This document shows, piece after piece, positions 16,000 through 21,949 of a stretch of DNA of 22,538 nt. Position numbers and translations under genes: made by a program. The notes under the pieces are model-generated. The model made no database searches. It worked only from the letters and a program-made list of their open reading frames with translations, and was not told the DNA's origin. Origin of the DNA: an uncultured Clostridia bacterium (lineage in GTDB: Bacteria; Bacillota; Clostridia; Oscillospirales; Ruminococcaceae); assembly GCA_945947715.1 (NCBI GenBank), contig CAMEYZ010000007.1:1-22538 (forward strand). Direction: 5' to 3'. Numbering within the stretch: position 1 is the first letter of the stretch; every line of letters begins with the position of its first letter.

Positions 16000-16680
16000 A
16001 TGAAAGCACTTGTACTTGTAAGCGGAGGAGTGGACAGCACTACCTGTCTGGCAATGGCTGTGTCGGAATACGGAAAGGAAAATGTTGTTGGACTTTCCGT
16101 TTCCTATGGACAGAAGCACACAAAGGAGCTGGAATCCGCAAGAAATGTGGCGAAATATTATGACATCGAGCTTATCGAAACAGACCTTTCGCCAATGTTT
16201 AAATATTCAGACTGTTCGCTGCTGTCCCATTCGGACAGGGATATTCCTGAGGAAAGCTATGCCGAGCAGATAGAAAAATCTGACGGAAAGCCTGTATCGA
16301 CGTATGTTCCTTTCCGAAATGGATTGTTTCTGTCGGCGGCAGCGGCTATTGCCATATCCAAGGACTGCGGCATTATTATGTATGGTGCTCATGCGGACGA
16401 TGCTGCGGGAAATGCATATCCTGACTGCTCAGAGGTGTTCAAGAATGCCATGAACGAGGCTATCTGGGAGGGCAGCGGACATCAGGTCAGAGTGGAGGCT
16501 CCCTTTGTAAATCACACAAAGGCGGAGGTCGTAAAGAAAGGACTGGAGCTGAAAGCTCCATATGAGCTGACATGGAGCTGCTACGAGGGACATGATAAGC
16601 CCTGCGGAGTATGCGGCACCTGCCGTGACAGAGCAGCAGCATTTGCGGCTAATGGTGTTATTGACCCTGCGCTGAAATGA
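16000..16680 (+). CDS. queC: 7-cyano-7-deazaguanine synthase QueC
   Basis: ATP-dependent enzyme converting 7-carboxy-7-deazaguanine to preQ0 (7-cyano-7-deazaguanine). The 226-residue protein starts with the PP-loop SGGVDST at 8-14 and has TYVPFRNG at 101-108 and GAHADDAAGNAYPDC at 129-143. Four zinc-binding cysteines lie at 194, 202, 205 and 208 (CYEGHDKPCGVCGTC). AAAGGAG is 8 bases before ATG 16000. It lies 17 bases after folE. Confidence 0.97.
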   Translation: MKALVLVSGGVDSTTCLAMAVSEYGKENVVGLSVSYGQKHTKELESARNVAKYYDIELIETDLSPMFKYSDCSLLSHSDRDIPEESYAEQIEKSDGKPVSTYVPFRNGLFLSAAAAIAISKDCGIIMYGAHADDAAGNAYPDCSEVFKNAMNEAIWEGSGHQVRVEAPFVNHTKAEVVKKGLELKAPYELTWSCYEGHDKPCGVCGTCRDRAAAFAANGVIDPALK

Positions 16681-16710
16681 ATAGTTTACTGGAAAAAGGA
16701 GTAATAAAAT

Positions 16711-17208
16711 ATGACAGGCAGAACCAAGGAAGAAACCGGGGAATTAACTCTCCTCGGAAATCAGAAAACAAAATATCCCGATGATTACGCTCCCGAAATG
16801 CTGGAGACCTTCGTCAACAAGCATCAGGAGAACGATTATTTCGTAAAATTCAACTGCCCTGAATTTACAAGTCTCTGCCCTATTACGGGACAGCCCGATT
16901 TTGCGACAATTTATATATCCTATGTGCCCGATGTGAAAATGGTGGAGAGCAAGTCGTTAAAGCTATATCTGTACAGCTTCAGAAATCACGGGGACTTCCA
17001 CGAGGACGTGGTCAATATCATTATGAAGGACCTGATAAGGCTTATGGACCCGCGCTATATCGAGGTCTGGGGGAAATTCACTCCCCGTGGGGGGATATCC
17101 ATCGACCCCTACTGCAACTACGGCAGAAAGGGCACAAAATGGGAGCAGGTGGCCTTTGACCGTCTGGCCCACCATGACCTTTATCCCGAAAAGGTCGATA
17201 ATCGTTGA
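16711..17208 (+). CDS. queF: NADPH-dependent 7-cyano-7-deazaguanine reductase QueF
   Basis: Reduces the nitrile of preQ0 to the amine of preQ1, the last step before insertion into tRNA. At 165 residues it is the short (YkvM-type) form. Visible are the catalytic C56 and D63 in FTSLCPITGQPDFATI, the family motif ESKSLKLYLYSFRNHGDFHE at 79-98, and the C-terminal WGKFTPRGGISIDPY. AAGGAGT is 10 bases before the ATG. It ends the operon, followed at once by a strong terminator. The tRNA-inserting enzyme and later steps are not in this window. Confidence 0.97.
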   Translation: MTGRTKEETGELTLLGNQKTKYPDDYAPEMLETFVNKHQENDYFVKFNCPEFTSLCPITGQPDFATIYISYVPDVKMVESKSLKLYLYSFRNHGDFHEDVVNIIMKDLIRLMDPRYIEVWGKFTPRGGISIDPYCNYGRKGTKWEQVAFDRLAHHDLYPEKVDNR

Positions 17209-17213
17209 CACTC

Positions 17214-17241
17214 AGCCGTACAGCTTCTGTGCGGCTTTTTT
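17214..17241 (+). terminator. Intrinsic terminator of the que operon
   Basis: AGCCGTACAG (17214-17223) pairs with CTGTGCGGCT (17227-17236), with one G-T pair and a three-base loop, and is followed by a T-run to 17241. Confidence 0.93.
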
Positions 17242-17242
17242 A

Positions 17243-17274
17243 TTAAGATTATTTTAAGCTTAATAGATTATAAT
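17243..17274 (+). promoter_or_regulatory. Promoter of the two-component operon with 11-bp direct repeats
   Basis: A perfect -10 TATAAT lies at 17269-17274, 30 bases before the regulator start. No good -35 is present at normal spacing. Instead, TTAAGAT (17243-17249) and TTAAGCT (17254-17260) form a direct repeat of 11-base period over the -35 region. This is the usual geometry of OmpR/PhoB-family sites and of activator-dependent promoters, so autoactivation is plausible but unproven. Confidence 0.5.
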
Positions 17275-17303
17275 TCAATAAATGATATAGCGGAGGGTAT
17301 GCC

Positions 17304-17984
17304 ATTAGGATCCTTATAGTCGAGGACGAGGTCAAGCTTGCAGACGCGCTCGCTCAGATCTTTATGAAAAACAAAATAACGGCGGACGTATGCTATGACG
17401 GTGTTTCGGGACTGGACAACGCCCTTTCCGGGATATACGATGTTATAGTTTTGGATATCATGCTGCCGAAAATGAACGGTATCGACGTGCTTAAAGCTAT
17501 CAGAAAGAACAGCATGTCAGTGCCTGTGCTGCTGCTGACCGCCATGGACGAGCTTTCTGACAAGGTCAAGGGCTTCGACAGCGGTGCGGACGATTACCTT
17601 ACCAAGCCCTTTTACACTGAGGAGCTTCTCGCAAGAGTAAAGGCGCTGGGCAGAAGAAATTCCTCCGAGCCTGCCTTTGAAAATGAGCTGCGCTTTGGCG
17701 AGCTCAAGCTTGATCTGCAGAGCTACGAGCTTTTCTGCGGACAGAACTCAGTAAAGCTGGGACTGAAAGAATTTTCTATCATGGAGCTTTTGATGAAAAA
17801 CGCCAGCCATGTCATAAGCAAGGAGAATATCCTTTTAAAGGTCTGGGGATATGAATCCGATGCCGAATACAACAATGTCGAGGTATATATATCCTTTTTG
17901 AGAAAAAAGCTTTCCTATATAAAATCAGATGTTTCGGTCAAAACTATCCGCGGAGTAGGATACTGTCTGGAGGGAGCAAAGTGA
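17304..17984 (+). CDS. OmpR/PhoB-family response regulator, apparent AUU start
   Basis: DNA-binding response regulator, partner of the kinase that follows. Read from the ATT at 17304 the 226-residue protein begins (M/I)RILIVEDE, exactly where this family normally begins. The acidic pocket is E7-D8-E9, the phosphoacceptor D51 lies in VIVLDIMLPKMNG, and the conserved lysine is in LTKPF. A winged-helix effector domain (about 130-226) ends with VKTIRGVGYCLE. No ATG, GTG or TTG occurs in frame between the upstream stop (17283-17285) and 17304. GGAGGG at 17292-17297 is 6 bases ahead of the ATT, the same geometry used by the next gene. The first in-frame ATG, at 17364, would remove strand beta-1 and the acidic pocket. 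A sequencing error is the main alternative. Confidence 0.88.
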   Translation: MRILIVEDEVKLADALAQIFMKNKITADVCYDGVSGLDNALSGIYDVIVLDIMLPKMNGIDVLKAIRKNSMSVPVLLLTAMDELSDKVKGFDSGADDYLTKPFYTEELLARVKALGRRNSSEPAFENELRFGELKLDLQSYELFCGQNSVKLGLKEFSIMELLMKNASHVISKENILLKVWGYESDAEYNNVEVYISFLRKKLSYIKSDVSVKTIRGVGYCLEGAK

Positions 17985-19264
17985 TAACCCGTCTCAGAAT
18001 AAGGATATCCGCTGTGATAATGACAGTGCTGACTATAATAATCGCAGGCGTTGCGGCGGGGATATATTTTATCATGCAGAGCTCTGAAAATAGCGAGACT
18101 GATAAGCTGTTAGACTATGCAATGGGAGCCGAAGCACGGGCTGGCGATAAATTTGAGCCTGAAGTAATGAACGGACCGGAAGCAATGAATGACCCCGCCG
18201 AGCCACCACAGCTGAGACGTGCAAAGAATGAGCTGATGAGGCCTGCCGATATCAACTGGATAGCTGTGACGAGGGACGAAAACGGTACAGTCAATGTGGG
18301 GTTTAGCAGCAGATTCAGCGAGATAACTGATACCGTGCCCTTTGAAGCTGCATTTGAAAAAATAGAAGCGCTTAAAAAGGAGCGTGGATATATCACGGTA
18401 GACGATGTGAGATACCGCTATCTTTTCCAGAATGGCAGGGCTGTCCTTGCCAACCACGACCTTATCGGACAGACTATGGACAGACTGCTTATGATAATAA
18501 TTATCATAAGTGCAGCTGCGTGGCTTGTGCTGCTGCTGGTGATAGTGCTGCTTTCGGGGTGGATAGTAAAGCCCATAGCCGAAGCCTGGCAGAAGCAGAA
18601 GGACTTTTTCGCTGATGCATCCCATGAGCTGAAAACTCCGCTTACGGTCATCTCCGCCAATGTGGACGTTATCATGTCAAATCCCGATGAAAGGGTCAGC
18701 GAACAGAGCAGGTGGTTTGAATACATCAAGGCCGAGGAGGAAAAAATGTCGGGGCTGATAAGTCAGATGCTCTATCTGTCCCGGGAGGATATGCTTAGCA
18801 AGCGCGATGATACGCCTAAAACTGAATTTGACCTGTCAGAGACCACTGAGGGAGTATGTCTTGCCTTTGAGGCCCTTGCCTTTGAAAAGGGGAAGGAGCT
18901 TGTGACCGATATAAAGCCAGATGTGATGTGCAGGGGAAATAAGGAGGAGCTGTCAAGACTTATCAACATACTTATCGACAACGGGATAAAGCACTCCGAT
19001 GAGGGAGGACGTATTGAGGTAAGACTTGAAAAAGTACGAAATAAGGCGGTTCTGACCGTTTCGAATACGGGAACGCAGCTTTCCGAGGAACAGCTTTCAC
19101 GGGTTTTCGACAGGTTCTATAAAATAGATAAGTCCCGGGGCGAGGATAAGGAGGGCTATGGGCTGGGGCTTTCAATTGCTAAAACAATTGCTGAAAAAAA
19201 TGACGGAAATCTGACTGTTCAGTCCGATGAACAAGGGGTTACTATGTTTGTTTTCAAAATGTAA
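17981..19264 (+). CDS. Sensor histidine kinase of the two-component pair
   Basis: A 427-residue membrane kinase. It has a transmembrane helix at about 9-31, an extracytoplasmic sensor region of about 135 residues (33-167) with an unusual Met/Asn/Pro/Glu-rich stretch, and a second transmembrane helix at about 169-195. The HisKA domain follows with phospho-accepting H215 in FFADASHELKTPL. The HATPase_c domain has the N box LINILIDNGIKHS at 327-339 and the G box EGYGLGLSIAK at 391-401. It starts at GTG 17981, which overlaps the regulator stop (GTGA), with GGAGGG 6 bases ahead, so the two are translationally coupled. The sensor region matches no domain I recognise; the signal is unknown. Confidence 0.94.
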   Translation: MITRLRIRISAVIMTVLTIIIAGVAAGIYFIMQSSENSETDKLLDYAMGAEARAGDKFEPEVMNGPEAMNDPAEPPQLRRAKNELMRPADINWIAVTRDENGTVNVGFSSRFSEITDTVPFEAAFEKIEALKKERGYITVDDVRYRYLFQNGRAVLANHDLIGQTMDRLLMIIIIISAAAWLVLLLVIVLLSGWIVKPIAEAWQKQKDFFADASHELKTPLTVISANVDVIMSNPDERVSEQSRWFEYIKAEEEKMSGLISQMLYLSREDMLSKRDDTPKTEFDLSETTEGVCLAFEALAFEKGKELVTDIKPDVMCRGNKEELSRLINILIDNGIKHSDEGGRIEVRLEKVRNKAVLTVSNTGTQLSEEQLSRVFDRFYKIDKSRGEDKEGYGLGLSIAKTIAEKNDGNLTVQSDEQGVTMFVFKM

Positions 19265-19277
19265 CCAAATTGTAATA
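19249..19277 (+). promoter_or_regulatory. Candidate OmpR-family site: three TGT-starting heptamers at 11-bp period
   Basis: TGTTTTC (19249), TGTAACC (19260) and TGTAATA (19271) start exactly 11 bases apart, with A-rich four-base spacers AAAA and AAAT. On the other strand this reads as nTTACA hexamers with 5-base gaps, similar to PhoP-type boxes. The site overlaps the end of the kinase gene and ends 19 bases before the -35 of the next gene. Binding by the adjacent regulator is inference. Confidence 0.4.
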
Positions 19278-19296
19278 ATAAATATGCAAAAAACTA

Positions 19297-19325
19297 TTGG
19301 ATTTTTCGGAAGAATATGTTATAAT
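19297..19325 (+). promoter_or_regulatory. Promoter of the tyrosine-rich secreted protein gene
   Basis: TTGGAT (19297-19302) and TATAAT (19320-19325) are 17 bases apart, with TG one base upstream of the -10. The gene start is 50 bases further on, after AAAGGAG. No terminator is seen between the kinase gene and this promoter, so read-through may add to expression. Confidence 0.8.
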
Positions 19326-19375
19326 TTGTTCATACAACAAATTTTTGACGCAATAATTTGTAAAGGAGTATAATT

Positions 19376-20935
19376 ATGAACAAATCATTAAAAAAGGCTG
19401 TGTCTCTGGTTGCAGCTCTGACTATGGCTGTAAGTGCATTGCCCGCTATCGGCGCAAGCGCTAAATCCAATGATGTATATACAAGCAGCTACACATGGTA
19501 TAACGCTTCCACCGAACTGTATTACGATACAAAGGATGAGGCTATTGCCGCTTCCTCTGCAGCTGACGTTTACAATGGCTATGCTATTAATTTTAACTAT
19601 CGTACAAACTTCTCGCTGGGATATCCTTATTACAGTGCATATACAAAGAAGTATTATCCTACTGTATTTGCTGCAAATGCTGTTTCCAGGGGCAATGAAT
19701 CCATGATCATTTACGGCGGTCCCGACGGTTCTCCCGTATACGACAACACTCACACCTATTACAGCTCTTATACTAAGAGATACTATTCAACATATGAAGA
19801 GGCTCTTTCTCATTCGGCAAATACAAAGTCGTATGTAATTAAGGCTGATGCTAAGATCAACTATTCGACCTCGTCCGTATATGCTTATTACAGCACCTAT
19901 ACAAACAAGTATTACACCACCTACACTGACGCTCTTAATGCGTCAAGGGGTAATGCATCTTATGTAAAGACTGTATATAATTACTATACTACGACAACTA
20001 CCGTAGACAAGGGAGCAGGCGAATATTACAACACCAAGACCGGCAGATGGTATACAACACTTTCTTCTGCGCTGTCTGCTTCCGATGGTTCGGTTGATTA
20101 TGTATATTATACAGGTGCAACCTTTAACGCATATTACAACTCGTTAACTGACAAGTATTATGCTTCCAAGGCAGAAGCTGTAAATGCAGGCGGAAGTGAG
20201 AGCAACGTTTATACCTACAGCTTTGCCGGCAGAGATGTTCCCGCTGAGGCATATACAACTACCGTTGTTTATGATGCTCCCGCTCCTTATTACTACAATG
20301 GATACTATTATTACGGATATCCCTATTACTATGGATATTACGGATACTATGGCTATCCCTATTATTACTATAACACAGCTGCAGTAACAACTGCAGGCGA
20401 AGGCGTTCCTTACCTCAAGGGTTATTCTACTAAGCACTCATGGTCCAACCTTGCTACATATGTAAAGAACGTTAAGAGCGGCTCTACTGTTCAGATCACT
20501 ATGAACGGCGCAACAACTGTTCCTGATACATTTATGTCGGCTCTGAAGGGCAGAAATGTTACTGTTGTTTTCTACATGGATAACGGCGTTGTATGGACTA
20601 TCAAGGGCACTAATGTTACATCGGCAAAGACTGTTAACCTCAGTGTTTCCTATGACGCAGATCAGATTCCCAGCACTCTTCTTAAGAAGGCTACCAAGGA
20701 TGCTATTGCAGCAGCTGAGGTTTCTGTTGGAACTGCAGACGGTTCTGACCTGGGCTTCAAGGGCAGCTGCACTATCAAGTTCAACAGCAGCCGCGCAAAT
20801 GAGTTTGCTAAGTCCTATGTTTATGACAAGGACGACAACAATCTTACTCTCGTTTCCAAGTCTATGACTGATGATAAGGGCTATGTAAGCTTTGTTGCTT
20901 CTGAAAATGGCACATATCTCGTAGTGCTTTCATAA
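19376..20935 (+). CDS. Secreted tyrosine-rich repeat protein, function unknown
   Basis: A 519-residue protein with a clear signal peptide (basic KSLKK, hydrophobic core, cleavage probably after ASA near 29), so it is exported. Residues 40-272 hold six copies of a 21-residue unit with pattern xYY(S/N)xxTxKYYxTxxxALxAS, spaced 36-46 residues apart. Residues 305-332 are a low-complexity tract of 20 Tyr, 5 Gly, 2 Pro and 1 Asn. Residues from about 350 form a separate domain (SWSNLATYVKNVKSGSTV, then LKGRNVTVVFYMDNGVVWTI). I recall similar modules in Ruminococcus surface and cellulosome-associated proteins, but cannot verify this here. There is no LPXTG motif, dockerin or transmembrane anchor. AAAGGAG precedes the ATG. 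A role in the surface matrix, adhesion or substrate binding is a guess. Confidence 0.8.
   Translation: MNKSLKKAVSLVAALTMAVSALPAIGASAKSNDVYTSSYTWYNASTELYYDTKDEAIAASSAADVYNGYAINFNYRTNFSLGYPYYSAYTKKYYPTVFAANAVSRGNESMIIYGGPDGSPVYDNTHTYYSSYTKRYYSTYEEALSHSANTKSYVIKADAKINYSTSSVYAYYSTYTNKYYTTYTDALNASRGNASYVKTVYNYYTTTTTVDKGAGEYYNTKTGRWYTTLSSALSASDGSVDYVYYTGATFNAYYNSLTDKYYASKAEAVNAGGSESNVYTYSFAGRDVPAEAYTTTVVYDAPAPYYYNGYYYYGYPYYYGYYGYYGYPYYYYNTAAVTTAGEGVPYLKGYSTKHSWSNLATYVKNVKSGSTVQITMNGATTVPDTFMSALKGRNVTVVFYMDNGVVWTIKGTNVTSAKTVNLSVSYDADQIPSTLLKKATKDAIAAAEVSVGTADGSDLGFKGSCTIKFNSSRANEFAKSYVYDKDDNNLTLVSKSMTDDKGYVSFVASENGTYLVVLS
19493..20191 (+). repeat. Six degenerate 21-residue coding repeats
   Basis: Units begin at residues 40, 84, 127, 170, 216 and 252 of the tyrosine-rich protein. 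Conserved positions are the YY pair at 2-3 (WY in the first copy), Thr at 7, YY or WY at 10-11, Thr or Ser at 13 in most copies, and Ala at 17 with a small residue at 20-21. The repeats are diverged in DNA, so they are old rather than a recent expansion. Confidence 0.8.
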
Positions 20936-20953
20936 TCACATAAAAATATTTCG

Positions 20954-20983
20954 GCCGGAGAATGAAAATTCTCCGGCTTTTTT
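20954..20983 (+). terminator. Intrinsic terminator after the tyrosine-rich protein gene
   Basis: GCCGGAGAAT (20954-20963) pairs perfectly with ATTCTCCGGC (20968-20977) around a GAAA tetraloop, followed by six T. Confidence 0.96.
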
Positions 20984-20984
20984 C

Positions 20985-21013
20985 TTGACAAATTGGTCTG
21001 ATAGTATTATAAT
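20985..21013 (+). promoter_or_regulatory. Sigma-A promoter of the Nudix regulator gene
   Basis: TTGACA (20985-20990) and TATAAT (21008-21013), both perfect, with a 17-base spacer. The promoter starts only two bases after the preceding terminator T-run. Confidence 0.93.
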
Positions 21014-21031
21014 GATAATATCATAGTAATA
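21005..21031 (+). promoter_or_regulatory. Candidate autoregulatory operator over the Nudix regulator promoter
   Basis: Half-sites TATTATAATGATA (21005-21017) and TATCATAGTAATA (21019-21031) are inverted around one central base and match at 11 of 13 positions. The palindrome covers the -10 box and the expected transcription start, an ideal place for a repressor. It lies just ahead of a gene for a predicted DNA-binding protein, so autorepression is likely. The AT-rich setting lowers certainty. Confidence 0.55.
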
Positions 21032-21048
21032 ATATTGGAGGAAGAAAT

Positions 21049-21915
21049 ATGCCGGACGAAAAGGAATTTCTGAAAAGCTATAACATAAAAAAGTACGAGC
21101 AGCCCTCCGTGGCGGCTGATATTGCTGTGTTCACGGTGAAAAATATCCCGGATGAGAATTACCGGAAGCTTGACGGAAAAAAGCTGTGTCTTTTGATGAT
21201 AAGAAGGGGAAAGCCGCCCTTTCAGGATTATTTTGCTCTGCCGGGAGGCTTTGCAAAAAAGGATGAAACCGTGGATAATACAGCCCTTCGTGAGCTTTTT
21301 GAGGAGACCTCTGTCGAAAATATCTATCTTTCCCAGCTGAAGACCACAAGCACTCCCGGAAGAGACCCCCGGGGCTGGATAATATCCTGCGGCTATCTTG
21401 CTCTTGTGGACAGCACGAGGCTTTCCGTTAAAAGCGGCGATGACGCTGCCGATGCCCGCTGGTTTGAGGTGGGATTTACACGTTTATCCTGCGAGCAGTT
21501 GGAAAATGAAAAGCTCACACGGTATAGGCTGGAGCTGATAAACGGCGAAAACAGGCTTTCTGCCGATATCACCGAAAAAATATCTCTTGGTGCTTCGGGA
21601 CGAGAATATTCGGTCACTGCCGAAAACTCAAAGGGTATCGCCTTCGACCATGCGGAGATAATCGCCTGTGCGCTCACTGAGCTTCGCAGAAAGACTATTT
21701 ACGAGGGTGCGGCGTTTTCATTGCTGCCGGAGTGTTTCACCATGACCGATCTTCAGCAGGTCTACGAAACTATCATGGACGTAAAGGAATCGGATGCAAA
21801 TTTCCGCCGTAAAATGAGCGGATTTGTTCAGCTTACCGACGAGACTCAAGGCGGCATGGGACATCGTCCATCAAAGCTTTATAAGCGCAATATCGAAGCA
21901 TTTCTCAACATATAA
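21049..21915 (+). CDS. NrtR-like transcriptional regulator (Nudix domain plus winged helix)
   Basis: A 288-residue protein. The N-terminal Nudix domain (about 20-150) contains LPGGFAKKDE and the Nudix box G67-x5-E73-x7-R81-E82-L83-x-E85-E86. The glycine expected near the end of the box is Ser 88. The C-terminal part (about 221-288) is a winged helix with FTMTDLQQVYE and NFRRKM, typical of NrtR. Known family members use the Nudix domain to sense ADP-ribose-type ligands and control NAD or pentose genes, and many lack hydrolase activity. No NAD or sugar genes are nearby, so the regulon is unknown. GGAGGA is 6 bases before the ATG. It is monocistronic, with a palindrome over its own promoter. Confidence 0.87.
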   Translation: MPDEKEFLKSYNIKKYEQPSVAADIAVFTVKNIPDENYRKLDGKKLCLLMIRRGKPPFQDYFALPGGFAKKDETVDNTALRELFEETSVENIYLSQLKTTSTPGRDPRGWIISCGYLALVDSTRLSVKSGDDAADARWFEVGFTRLSCEQLENEKLTRYRLELINGENRLSADITEKISLGASGREYSVTAENSKGIAFDHAEIIACALTELRRKTIYEGAAFSLLPECFTMTDLQQVYETIMDVKESDANFRRKMSGFVQLTDETQGGMGHRPSKLYKRNIEAFLNI

Positions 21916-21949
21916 CAAAAACGCACGGAGGCTTTTCCGTGCGTTTTTG
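21916..21949. terminator. Bidirectional terminator between the Nudix regulator and the serine hydrolase
   Basis: CAAAAACGCACGGA (21916-21929) pairs perfectly with TCCGTGCGTTTTTG (21936-21949) around a six-base loop. The A-rich and T-rich ends make it work in both directions. It occupies the entire gap between the two convergent genes. Confidence 0.94.

Noticed and set aside
20280..20371. Short tandem DNA repeats in the Tyr-rich tract taken as a possible CRISPR or unstable satellite
   Set aside because: The repeats are Tyr/Gly codons in frame inside a coding sequence, with no spacers of constant length. They are low-complexity protein sequence.
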